This document shows positions 15,976 through 24,242 of a DNA stretch of 64,000 nucleotides, one piece after another (position 1 is the stretch's first letter; every line of letters starts with the position of its first letter). Origin of the DNA: Candidatus Thermodiscus eudorianus (GTDB lineage: Archaea > Thermoproteota > Thermoprotei_A > Sulfolobales > Acidilobaceae); the NCBI GenBank assembly GCA_015521085.1, contig WAOW01000004.1:62001-126000 (forward strand), read 5' to 3'. Under the pieces are notes generated by a model that saw only the letters and a program-made list of their open reading frames with translations, ran no database searches and was not told the origin of the DNA. Position numbers and translations under genes: made by a program.

Positions 15976-17412
15976 GTGAAGCCGGTAATCGGCCTGCTGG
16001 TGATAATACTAACCCTACTAGCCCCGCTGGAGGCTAGTGCACAGGAACTGCCTCGGCACCCGCCACTCGTCCCCAAGAAGGCTATAGAGCCCAGGGCTGC
16101 CCTACTGGTCGACCCTGGCGACCTGGCCTACCTGGCGAGCACTGCGAGCTATCAGGCTGGCGTCGTGGCTAATCTCACGGGGAAGAAGTTCACCACCCTG
16201 GCCCCTCTAGTAAACCTGCTCGACGATATCTCGCGATTGTTCCTAGCCGCCGCTAGGGCCAACTCGTCTACTCCACAGGTCTTCGAGGGCGCTGGAAGCG
16301 TTGAAGAGAAGCTTGCAACCCTGCGCGGCTACATGGGCCAGCTGGCCGCTGGCGACCTGAGAGACCTGGCTATGGATACGCCCGTGGTGATACCAGCTTG
16401 TAGGTCGGAGCTCGAAATCGATGGAAAGCCCATAGTAGTGTATAGGGTATCGAACCCGTACATGCCCCTGGAGCTACAGGACTGCCGTGTTCCTAGAGAC
16501 GAGGTCAGGCTGGAAACCGCGCTGGACTCGATACTAGCCTTACTCGCGTTTAATTCATCCGTGAAGATAGATGGCATGTACCTAATCGTCACTGTCCACG
16601 TCCCCAGGGACACCGCGTACCCGGAAGTCGTGGACTCGATACTCCAGGGCAGGCTGGGCTGGAAGGTGGCCGAGATCCTCTCCAAGTCCAGGCTTGAGGT
16701 TAATGAAACCCTCATCGAGGAACTACTCGGTATAGTAAAGAATGGCTCCGAGGCCGAGGCATTGAATGCCCTGAGAACGCTGAACTACTACGCGAAACAG
16801 GGCCTCATAGACGAGGACACGTACCTCGAAGCCCTTAAAATCTACAGGGACAGGTTCGGGACAATAGCCCCCTTGACCAGCCAGGAAAACAGGGGCAAGA
16901 ACCAGGTCGAAGTCAACATCTCATCATTCCTAACAGGACTCGAAGACGTAGTCAAAGGCGCCGAGAAAGCCAGAGCCTCGGTGCAAGTAAGCAAGAAACA
17001 GCCAAGCCGGGAAGCCAGGGGGTGGCACCTATCACAGCCTAGCCCCACGATAGTGGTAATAGCGGGCATAGGGCTACTAGCCATCGCACTAGCCGCCGAG
17101 AGGGACAGGCTAAGACCGGGCCTAGACGTGGCCAGGATACTCCTGGGCAAGCCGCCCTCGCGGCCGAGCCCATCCACATGCTACCGCCTCTTCGTGACGG
17201 CGCTAGCCATGAGGGGGCTGAAGAAAGAGCCCTGGGAGACTCCGCGGGAGTACTTTGAGAGGATCCGTGGGAGGGTTTCACATGATGTCGCAGCCCTACT
17301 CGAATCACTGACTACTGCATACGAGGACGCCGTGTACGGCCTGGAGGAGGTCAGCGTTGACCCCGGAGCCTGTATAGCTGGGGCTAGGAGGGTGGTGATA
17401 CATGGAGTCTAG
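15976..17412 (+). CDS. Secreted/membrane protein with DUF4129-like C-terminus (MoxR operon)
   Basis: A 478-residue protein starting at GTG 15976. Residues 1-23 look like a signal peptide (VIGLLVIILTLLAPLEASA), followed by a large extracytoplasmic region, a membrane helix near residues 355-372 (TIVVIAGIGLLAIALAA), and a cytoplasmic tail. The tail CYRLFVTALAMRGLKKEPWETPREYFERI resembles DUF4129, a domain common beside MoxR and DUF58 genes and transglutaminases. The layout suggests a signal or assembly factor crossing the membrane, with the tail facing the MoxR ATPase. It overlaps the next gene by 11 bases. Function unknown. Confidence 0.7.
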   Translation: MKPVIGLLVIILTLLAPLEASAQELPRHPPLVPKKAIEPRAALLVDPGDLAYLASTASYQAGVVANLTGKKFTTLAPLVNLLDDISRLFLAAARANSSTPQVFEGAGSVEEKLATLRGYMGQLAAGDLRDLAMDTPVVIPACRSELEIDGKPIVVYRVSNPYMPLELQDCRVPRDEVRLETALDSILALLAFNSSVKIDGMYLIVTVHVPRDTAYPEVVDSILQGRLGWKVAEILSKSRLEVNETLIEELLGIVKNGSEAEALNALRTLNYYAKQGLIDEDTYLEALKIYRDRFGTIAPLTSQENRGKNQVEVNISSFLTGLEDVVKGAEKARASVQVSKKQPSREARGWHLSQPSPTIVVIAGIGLLAIALAAERDRLRPGLDVARILLGKPPSRPSPSTCYRLFVTALAMRGLKKEPWETPREYFERIRGRVSHDVAALLESLTTAYEDAVYGLEEVSVDPGACIAGARRVVIHGV

Positions 17413-18796
17413 GAAGTGGCTGGGATTCCTCCTCGTGCTAATAGCGGTTATAGCTAGTCTAGAATACCTCCCAAGAGACCTGCTGGTGAGGGTCGCTATA
17501 CCCCAGGACGCCTCCTACCCCCTGAATGAGGGACCCTCCGGTACGAGCATCCTCTGGAGGGCGCTGGAGAAGAGGGGGTTCAAAACCAAGATAGTCTACG
17601 GGCTGAGCGGTATGCCGGATCTCGCCGGTTACAAGGACCTAGTATACCTCGCTGTCGGCGGCGTGACACGGGAAGGGACAGGGCTGAAAGAGGCGTATAG
17701 CCTGCTTGAGAAGGCCAGAGCCCGGGGCCTCAGGATCCACTATGTGTTACTGGATGAGGCCCCGACGCCCCCGGTAAGGGACTTGACTAGGCAGGCCTCC
17801 CTCCTCATCTGCGGCAGTATCCCTCCCCAGATACGCGGCATACTCAACTCGACAATATCAACGTTCTACGGGCTGGTACAGGGTGAGGGTTATGATATCC
17901 CGACCGGGTTCACGGGCTACATAACCTTCACCGGAGACCCCATCGTATACCCAGTGAAGCCCCTGCTACCACAGGAGCTAAACTCCTTCACGGCCATAGC
18001 GGCCGCATGGCCCTACCCGGCTGAGCCGTACCAGGGTAAATGGTATATTGTTGGGGTGGAGTGCAGGTCTGCACGGGGCAGCGTGGTGCTCATTGCCGAT
18101 AGCACTATCGCCGTCAATCTGGTAACCGGGACCTACAATAAATCCCTAGACTATATAGTCAACCTCATAGCTGATCGCGTAGCATCGCCGGAGACAACCC
18201 TGGTGGTTTCGGACGAGGAACTCTATGTGGCTCCTGGCAACGAGAACGTGCAGCTGATCCTCAGCCTGCACCCATCGATCCTGTTACTGGCGGCCTCGCG
18301 GCTCTACGGGAAGGCCGAGTCCGTGGCCACGTCTCTTATGGCGAAGAAGGGCTTGACCCCGTTACTCATCGCCGGTATAGCCTCTATACTAGCGTCAGCG
18401 GCCCTCTACTCATCGCTCCCGCCGAGAACCGGGAAAGAGGGAAGACGTGGTAGTAGAATAGCGGGGTTCGGCGCCATCCTCTCTTCTTTGAAGACCCTGT
18501 TCGCCCCACTCGACAGTGTCGTGCCCTTATGCTCTATAGCTTCGAGGTACCTGGAGCTACCGGTCAGCGGGGTAAGCCATAATGTAGAGCGCGAGCTAAA
18601 CCGGTTGAAGGACTCTATAGTCAGGGAGTGTAGTAGGGTTGAGAGGATGAGGGTGTTTTCGAGGTTCCTCCCGGTATGGGGGCTTGTTAAGAGGAGGCTT
18701 GAGTCTAGTCTAGTCGTGTATCTCTCGCTTGCAGGAATCTATGACTATGAGGAGGCGCAACGCGTGGTAAAGGGTGGAGGTAGTGGTCGAGGTTAG
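17402..18796 (+). CDS. Membrane protein with DUF4350-like domain (MoxR operon)
   Basis: A 464-residue protein with an N-terminal helix (about 6-22, [18 protein letters not shown]) and a second near residues 318-340 ([20 protein letters not shown]). The outer part starts with [22 protein letters not shown], typical of DUF4350, which is usually found next to MoxR and DUF58. The sequence LVYLAVGGV is followed by a Rossmann-like segment ([18 protein letters not shown]). The C-terminal tail is helical and basic. It overlaps both neighbours (11 and 23 bases), so translation is coupled. Role inferred from context only. Confidence 0.7.
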   Translation: MESRKWLGFLLVLIAVIASLEYLPRDLLVRVAIPQDASYPLNEGPSGTSILWRALEKRGFKTKIVYGLSGMPDLAGYKDLVYLAVGGVTREGTGLKEAYSLLEKARARGLRIHYVLLDEAPTPPVRDLTRQASLLICGSIPPQIRGILNSTISTFYGLVQGEGYDIPTGFTGYITFTGDPIVYPVKPLLPQELNSFTAIAAAWPYPAEPYQGKWYIVGVECRSARGSVVLIADSTIAVNLVTGTYNKSLDYIVNLIADRVASPETTLVVSDEELYVAPGNENVQLILSLHPSILLLAASRLYGKAESVATSLMAKKGLTPLLIAGIASILASAALYSSLPPRTGKEGRRGSRIAGFGAILSSLKTLFAPLDSVVPLCSIASRYLELPVSGVSHNVERELNRLKDSIVRECSRVERMRVFSRFLPVWGLVKRRLESSLVVYLSLAGIYDYEEAQRVVKGGGSGRG

Positions 18797-19739
18797 CAGA
18801 GTTGAGAGGGTAGCCTCAAGGATCATCTCCGAGGTATCAAAGATTATAGTGGGCAAGGAACACGAGTTAAGGCTACTGCTCGCATCGCTCCTCGCAGGAG
18901 GCCATGTTCTCCTCGTCGGCGTGCCCGGCGTCTCGAAGACGAGCCTGGCCAAGTCGCTTGCGATGAGCTTGAACCTGGACTTCAAGAGGATACAGTTCAC
19001 GCCGGATTTACTTCCAGCCGATATACTCGGGACAATGGTATACAACCAGGCTACAGGCGACTTCAGGTTCAGGAAGGGACCCATATTCGCGAACATAGTG
19101 TTGGCGGATGAAATCAACAGGGCCAGCCCTAGGACCCAGAGCGCCTTCATAGAAGCCATGCAGGAGGGCCAGGTGACCATAGAGGGCGTCACCCACAAGC
19201 TGCCGAGGCCCTTCATAGTCATAGCAACCATGAACCCGATAGAGTTCGAGGGCGTCTACCCCTTGCCCGAGGCCCAGGTCGACAGGTTCCTAATGAAGAT
19301 TGACATAGGGTATCCAGGCTACGAGGAGGAGAAGGAGATACTAAAGCGGGTGGACGTTATAGAGGAGTTCAACATAAACCCCGTCGCCTCAGGAGACGAT
19401 ATACTAGAGGCCCAGAGGACGATAAGGAGGGTGAGGGTCTCGGACCCGGTAATAGACTATATCGTGAGGATCGTTAGAGCCACGCGAGAACACCCGCTAG
19501 CCAGGCTAGGCGCCAGCCCGAGAGCCTCAATATACCTCATGAGGACTGCCCAGGCCTGGGCAGCGATGGCCGCGAGGAGCTACGTGACACCCGACGATGT
19601 AAAGGAGGTAGCCATACCAGTCCTATCCCATAGAATCCTCCCCAAACCCGGCGCCGCCAGTGATCCCGGAGTCCAGGCCAGGATCGTTCAACAAGTCCTC
19701 GGGAGCGAGCCGACGCCAAGCCCTCCCTGGAGTGACTAG
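18774..19739 (+). CDS. MoxR family AAA+ ATPase
   Basis: A 321-residue MoxR AAA+ ATPase. Walker A is [15 protein letters not shown], Walker B is [24 protein letters not shown], and sensor 1 is [28 protein letters not shown]-terminal lid ([20 protein letters not shown]) completes the fold. MoxR ATPases act as chaperones that mature or insert cofactors into partner complexes, often with DUF58 and von Willebrand A proteins. GTG at 18774 is taken as the start; GTG 18783 is an alternative with GGAGG just before it. It overlaps the preceding gene by 23 bases and lies 2 bases before the DUF58 gene. Confidence 0.95.
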   Translation: MEVVVEVSRVERVASRIISEVSKIIVGKEHELRLLLASLLAGGHVLLVGVPGVSKTSLAKSLAMSLNLDFKRIQFTPDLLPADILGTMVYNQATGDFRFRKGPIFANIVLADEINRASPRTQSAFIEAMQEGQVTIEGVTHKLPRPFIVIATMNPIEFEGVYPLPEAQVDRFLMKIDIGYPGYEEEKEILKRVDVIEEFNINPVASGDDILEAQRTIRRVRVSDPVIDYIVRIVRATREHPLARLGASPRASIYLMRTAQAWAAMAARSYVTPDDVKEVAIPVLSHRILPKPGAASDPGVQARIVQQVLGSEPTPSPPWSD

Positions 19740-19741
19740 CC

Positions 19742-20899
19742 GTGGCTAGGATAATAGAGAGGGGGCTCACAAGGGAGGGTCATACACTCATCCTGGTAGG
19801 CCTGGTGCTGCTAGCCTGGGGCATATACTCTTCCTCGGAATACCTGCTCGGCCTCGGCCTGGCGATATCCATGGTTCCACTGGCGGGGTTGTTAATTGTC
19901 GAGGCAGGCCTCTCCCAGGTGACTGGGAGGACCCAGAGGATAGTCGCAGGCGTGCCGGTCGAGGGTAGACTGGCCCTAGTGGAGTTCCAAGGCGACATGG
20001 ACAGTATCACTGTACTCCCGTTGACAGTCGAGTTGAGGGACGAGGCGCCGCCTAATGTAGAGGTTGTCGGGTCGACCAGTGTCAAGGCGATAGTTCTCCC
20101 GGGGACGAGGTTCTACGTCAATTACAAGGTCGTGGCGAGGACGGGGCTCAGAAGGTTCGGCCGCGCCACTGCCAGGATCACGGATCTCCTAGGACTCTAT
20201 AGGGTGGCGATAGAGTTCACGCCCCTCGGCGACTCGTACTTGAGGGCGACGCCCAGGATAGAGTACGCTGATCTCGGCAAGGAGGCTGTAGGCGATTTGC
20301 CAGCCATCGTGAGGCTGACGGCAAGGCATAGGGGCACCGAGTTCTACATGGTGAGGGAGTATCAGGAAGGCGATGACCCGAGGTTGATCGACTGGAAGGC
20401 TACTGCTAGGCTATCCACCCTCGTTGTCAAGGAGATGCGGCAGGAGGCCTCAAGCCCCGCCATCATACTATTCACCCCCTCTCCGCTAGGCGACAGGGGA
20501 GAACCCGGTAGGACGCCCTTTGAAAGGCTAGCCAGGATCGTTGCTGGCCTTGCGGAGTCGTTGTCGCGGCTTAACAGGCAGATCGGGTTTATCGGCTTGG
20601 TGGAGGAACCCGTGGTGGTCCCCCCTCTGGCGGGGCCGCGTGGGTTCGCTGGCGTGGTCGATGGAATATCTAATACGCCCCCAGAGTCTCCTCTGCCGGG
20701 CAATGTAGCGTTGATTCTGCGCGAGTACATGGAGAAGTATGTTAGGGAGCGGCCCCTCATAATAGTGGTTTCTCCGGGGAGCTACCTAGAGGAGGTCGCC
20801 TCCAAGCTCTCGCCATTAATTAAAGAGATGAATTTGAAGTTTATTGGTGTGGGCTTAGAGGGCGGGGAGGTGAAGGTGTCCTGGACGCGAGGCGCATAG
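19742..20899 (+). CDS. DUF58 domain membrane protein, MoxR partner
   Basis: A 385-residue DUF58 protein. Two N-terminal hydrophobic segments (about 14-30 and 36-54) anchor it. A beta-rich domain follows, then the DUF58 signature EYQEGDDPRLIDWKATARLSTLVVKEM near residues 205-230 and a von Willebrand A-like C-terminal half (PAIILFTPSPLGDRG; RPLIIVVSPGSYLEE). Such proteins are the usual partners of MoxR ATPases. It starts at GTG 19742, 2 bases after MoxR, and is followed after 5 bases by a polytopic membrane protein. Confidence 0.92.
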   Translation: MARIIERGLTREGHTLILVGLVLLAWGIYSSSEYLLGLGLAISMVPLAGLLIVEAGLSQVTGRTQRIVAGVPVEGRLALVEFQGDMDSITVLPLTVELRDEAPPNVEVVGSTSVKAIVLPGTRFYVNYKVVARTGLRRFGRATARITDLLGLYRVAIEFTPLGDSYLRATPRIEYADLGKEAVGDLPAIVRLTARHRGTEFYMVREYQEGDDPRLIDWKATARLSTLVVKEMRQEASSPAIILFTPSPLGDRGEPGRTPFERLARIVAGLAESLSRLNRQIGFIGLVEEPVVVPPLAGPRGFAGVVDGISNTPPESPLPGNVALILREYMEKYVRERPLIIVVSPGSYLEEVASKLSPLIKEMNLKFIGVGLEGGEVKVSWTRGA

Positions 20900-20904
20900 C
20901 CAGA

Positions 20905-21999
20905 GTGCTATCAGGAGCGCTCTACCTCCTCTCACTGGCTATAGCCGCCTATCTAGCCGGGACAGCTTTATCGTCGTCTAGGATCCCCTATGTAGGGGTG
21001 ATTCCCCTAGAAGCCAGGTATCTATCCTACGCCATAGCCCTATGGGCGTTCATCAGGCCTAGAGATCGTTGGCTTATCGGCGTTCTAATACTAGCGGCAC
21101 TAGCATTATCTCCCTATGACCCTCTGCATCTAGTATCGGCGTTGTTACTAGTCTACTTCTCGGGAAGCCTCTACGCGTTTCTAGGGGAGACTAGGGTAGT
21201 TAGCCTCTCCAGGCTTTTCATAGGGCTTCTTGCACTGGTCGTCCTCTACGGCTCCTTCGTATTGACGGGTTATGGGGCCGGGAGGTTGCTGAGGGAAGCC
21301 ATGAGCTGGACTCCTCCCTTCAAGTGGGATGCATACGCTATCGCTACACTATTAAAATCGACACTATTATACAGGGTAATGATTGTAACCATACTAGCGG
21401 CGCTACTCTACAGGATCGCTCGCAGCGCCACGGACCTTATAGTAGCCATGAAGGCCCGGGGAGAAGCGGCCAAGGCCCTCCTCAACATAGAATACGCGGG
21501 GATGGAGAAACAGCTAGCACGGTTCGAGGGCCCCCAGTATCCTGCGCTCGAATGGGGCTTGAGCCTGCTAATGACGATGCTAGCAGCCCCGCTTGTCTAC
21601 TCCCTGGTCACAGCGTTTATCCAGGGGATAGTCGATAGGCTAGGTGTGCACGCTGGGACCTGGATGCCCGTAGCAGCGGCCATCGCGTCTACGATAATAT
21701 CGTGGATTCCACTCAAACTGATAGCTTCGACCCTGACAAGGACCGTGCCTAGTAGCCAGTTGCTTTCGGAGAAGCCGGGTAGAAAGCTGGCATCGATAAT
21801 CATACTATCGCTGATAATTATAATACCATTGTTCCTAGTCCTGCAGGCTCCAAAGGACCTGATAGTAGAGGCGATAACTGGGAAGCCCTCCAGCCTGCAA
21901 GACCCCCTAGCAGGCAAGATCAATGAGCCGAGCACAAGCTACTACAGGAACTTGGCCAAGCTAGTCGACCTGATCGTGAAACTCTTCTGGGGAGGATGA
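20905..21999 (+). CDS. Polytopic membrane protein closing the MoxR operon
   Basis: A 364-residue protein with eight or nine predicted membrane helices, for example ALYLLSLAIAAYLAGTAL, LIGVLILAALALS, IGLLALVVLYGSFVL, IVTILAALLYRIA and SIIILSLIIIIPLFLVL. A polar loop follows the fifth helix. I do not recognise a family. It lies 5 bases after DUF58 and is probably the membrane component on which the MoxR-DUF58 module acts. The GTG at 20905 is the first usable start in frame. Confidence 0.7.
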   Translation: MLSGALYLLSLAIAAYLAGTALSSSRIPYVGVIPLEARYLSYAIALWAFIRPRDRWLIGVLILAALALSPYDPLHLVSALLLVYFSGSLYAFLGETRVVSLSRLFIGLLALVVLYGSFVLTGYGAGRLLREAMSWTPPFKWDAYAIATLLKSTLLYRVMIVTILAALLYRIARSATDLIVAMKARGEAAKALLNIEYAGMEKQLARFEGPQYPALEWGLSLLMTMLAAPLVYSLVTAFIQGIVDRLGVHAGTWMPVAAAIASTIISWIPLKLIASTLTRTVPSSQLLSEKPGRKLASIIILSLIIIIPLFLVLQAPKDLIVEAITGKPSSLQDPLAGKINEPSTSYYRNLAKLVDLIVKLFWGG

Positions 22000-22043
22000 G
22001 GGCACGGCGATAACCGGGGCCCTGGGGGGCTGGGCAGGGATAA

Positions 22044-22055
22044 GTTGTATATTAG
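22044..22055 (+). promoter_or_regulatory. TATA-like promoter of the eIF2B-like gene
   Basis: GTTGTATATTAG lies about 45 bases before the GTG at 22095. AGGAGGG follows at 22071 as part of a possible leader. Positional inference. Confidence 0.35.
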
Positions 22056-22094
22056 ACGGTCGAAGACACTAGGAGGGCGGATGCCCGGGGACAC

Positions 22095-22967
22095 GTGAAG
22101 ATGACTCTAGCATCGTTATCAGAGGCTGTAGAGAGTGTTAGGAGGGAGCGGATAAGAGGTGCCAGGTGGAGCCTCTACACCATAGCGAGGGCTGTCATAG
22201 AAGAGCTTGAGAAGGGAAATATAAGCTGCAGCAACATAGGCGAGGTATCGGCTCTAGTGCTCTCAGCCAATAGAAGTATGGCCCCACTAGCGAACCTGGC
22301 CTATGTGTTGGAAGAGGCCTGCTCTAGAGGAGCTAGCCTGCTGCAAGTGGTTAGAAGAGTCATGCAGCACCAGCAGAGGAGCATAGAGCTGATCAGGGAG
22401 TTCGGACACCAGCTGCCAGTAGATGCTAAGATAGCCACGATCAGCTACAGTTCTTCGGTCGAGGCAGTCCTTCTAGCGTCAGCCGATAGGAAGCCACATG
22501 TGACGGTCCTTGAGAGTAGGCCTGGAGGCGAGGGGGCGGTGCTGGCATCGACCCTTAGGGACGCTGGCCTCAGGGTCAAGCTCTTACCGGACTCGATGAT
22601 GTATAGGGCCGTAGAAGAGACGGACGTGGTAGTCGTTGGCGCCGACGCTGTTACGAGAGACGCGTGCCTAGTGAACAAGGTTGGCACACGCCAGATAGCC
22701 CTGCTGGCAGGCCTCTACAAGAAGCCAGTACTAGCAGTCTTCGACCTACTCAAGATACACCCGGAGACGACCTGCGACACCCATCCCATAGAGGAGAGAA
22801 GCTACATGTCACCGGGCTACGGGCCCATCCGCTACCCACTATTCGACAAGACAGAGCCAAGCCTCATCTCCAAGGCAGTAACAGAAAAGGGCATAATAGA
22901 CTACGAACCCGACACGCTGGCTAGACTATGGCGTAGTGTTATCGACGAGATCATAGCCCCCGGCTAG
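22095..22967 (+). CDS. eIF2B alpha/R15P isomerase family protein
   Basis: A 290-residue member of the eIF2B-alpha/beta/delta and ribose-1,5-bisphosphate isomerase superfamily. An N-terminal helical region (RGARWSLYTIARAVIEELEKG) precedes a Rossmann-like domain with IATISYSSSVEAVLLAS, VLESRPGGEGAVLASTL, VVVGADAVTRDACLVNKVGTRQIALLA and the C-terminal DYEPD block. The catalytic Cys that R15P isomerase carries in its THCNSS-like block is missing here (ISYSSS), so a regulatory or eIF2B-like role is more likely than AMP-pathway isomerase activity. The start may be GTG 22095 or ATG 22101. Confidence 0.8.
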   Translation: MKMTLASLSEAVESVRRERIRGARWSLYTIARAVIEELEKGNISCSNIGEVSALVLSANRSMAPLANLAYVLEEACSRGASLLQVVRRVMQHQQRSIELIREFGHQLPVDAKIATISYSSSVEAVLLASADRKPHVTVLESRPGGEGAVLASTLRDAGLRVKLLPDSMMYRAVEETDVVVVGADAVTRDACLVNKVGTRQIALLAGLYKKPVLAVFDLLKIHPETTCDTHPIEERSYMSPGYGPIRYPLFDKTEPSLISKAVTEKGIIDYEPDTLARLWRSVIDEIIAPG

Positions 22968-22982
22968 CGCGCTCCCACCGCG

Positions 22983-23019
22983 TACAAGCCCCCGGGTGAG
23001 GCCCCCGGGACTCCTTGTA
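22983..23019 (+). terminator. GC-rich hairpin after the eIF2B-like gene
   Basis: Arms TACAAG (22983-22988) and CTTGTA (23014-23019) enclose two copies of GCCCCCGGG (22988 and 23001), which add an inner CCCGGG pairing. It starts 16 bases past the stop codon. There is no strong T tract, so termination is plausible but not certain. Confidence 0.35.
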
Positions 23020-23097
23020 TGGACTAGGCCATCTTGATCCGTTTTAATTCTATGCAACATAGTGTTCTCCACGGACAACAAATTAGAGGTGGTGGAT

Positions 23098-24156
23098 GTG
23101 AAGTTCCTCAGATGCAAGGAAGTCCCCCCGCCAACAGGCAAGAAGATAGCCATAGTCGGGGCAGGCCCTGCCGGCCTAGGCGCGGCTGGCATACTAAGAT
23201 GCCGGGGCCACGAGGTCGTGGTCTACGACCAGAACCCAGAGCCCGGAGGCCTAATCCTATTCGGGATACCGATGACCAGGATACCAAAGGGACCAGTTAG
23301 GAAGGGCATCCAGGAGCTCATAGATGCTGGCGTGAAGTTCGTACTACGCACCAAAGTCGACATGACAGGAGACCTCGGCTTGATGGACGAAATAGTGGCT
23401 CCAGGGGAGAGAGTCCACCTAGAGGACTTGATAAACGAGTACGACGCCGTCCTAATAGCCACCGGGACCTGGAAGACCAGGGCCATGGGCGTTGCAGGAG
23501 AAGACCTCCCATGGGTCTACCCGGCCGTGGAGTGGATAGTAGCGGTCCATATGGCCAAGTACGGCTACAAGCCGTGGGACAGCGTGCCGAAGCTAGAGGG
23601 CAGGGTGCTGGTTATAGGCGGTGGACTCACCGCGGCAGACGCAGTGTTAATGCCGCTGACCTACGAGGAGTTCAAGGGCAAGGTCCGCGAGGTAGTCCTG
23701 AGCTATAGAAGGTCGGCCGAGTACGCTCCCATGGGTAAGAGGGAGATAGACAACCTCATAGCAGCCGGGGCTAAGTACTGGGAGCTGACGCAGCCCGTGG
23801 AGTTCAAGGAGGAGAATGGGAAGAAGATAGTGAAGTTCGTTAGAATGAGGCTGGTCAAGGTGAGTGCTGAGGCGAGGCCGAAGCCAGTCCCGATCGAGGG
23901 AAGCGAGTTCGAGGAGGAGTTCGACTATGTATTGAAGGCTGTGGGCGTGTTGCCGACGCCCCCCATCAAAGACGGCTGCTGCGGGATCAAGGTAGACCCC
24001 CACGGAACCATAGTGACAGACGACAACTTCATGACAACCAGGGAAGGCGTCTTCGCAGCTGGAGACGTAAGACACGGGCCAAGCCTAATAGGACCGGCCC
24101 TGAAGAGCGGCATGGACGCCGCAAAGAAGATACACGAGTACCTAACATCCAAATAG
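23098..24156 (+). CDS. GltD-like FAD/NAD(P)-dependent oxidoreductase
   Basis: A 352-residue flavoprotein related to the small subunit of glutamate synthase and to the NfnB/SudA oxidoreductases. It has the FAD motif KKIAIVGAGPAGLGAAGILRCRGHEVVVYD, the substrate-side GGLILFGIPMTRIPKG, the NAD(P) motif GRVLVIGGGLTAADAV, and the closing FAD motif TREGVFAAGDVRHGPSLIGPAL. The N-terminal Fe-S domain of full GltD is absent, so it needs an outside electron partner. GTG at 23098 is chosen because AGAGGTGGTG precedes it; a GTG 36 bases upstream is also in frame. A TTTTAATT box lies near 23042. Confidence 0.88.
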   Translation: MKFLRCKEVPPPTGKKIAIVGAGPAGLGAAGILRCRGHEVVVYDQNPEPGGLILFGIPMTRIPKGPVRKGIQELIDAGVKFVLRTKVDMTGDLGLMDEIVAPGERVHLEDLINEYDAVLIATGTWKTRAMGVAGEDLPWVYPAVEWIVAVHMAKYGYKPWDSVPKLEGRVLVIGGGLTAADAVLMPLTYEEFKGKVREVVLSYRRSAEYAPMGKREIDNLIAAGAKYWELTQPVEFKEENGKKIVKFVRMRLVKVSAEARPKPVPIEGSEFEEEFDYVLKAVGVLPTPPIKDGCCGIKVDPHGTIVTDDNFMTTREGVFAAGDVRHGPSLIGPALKSGMDAAKKIHEYLTSK

Positions 24157-24169
24157 GCCAGAAGGCCGG

Positions 24170-24212
24170 GGGGACCCGTCCCCAGGGGGATAGAGACCCT
24201 TCGGGCGGGTCT
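24170..24212. terminator. Tandem hairpins between convergent genes
   Basis: Two stems follow the oxidoreductase gene: GGGGA/TCCCC (24170-24174 with 24179-24183) and AGACCC/GGGTCT (24194-24199 with 24207-24212). A TTGTTTTTAT tract follows at about 24238. They sit between two convergent genes, so a two-way terminator is likely. Confidence 0.45.
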
Positions 24213-24242
24213 TCGAGCGAGAGCCGGGGGCTTACATTGTTT

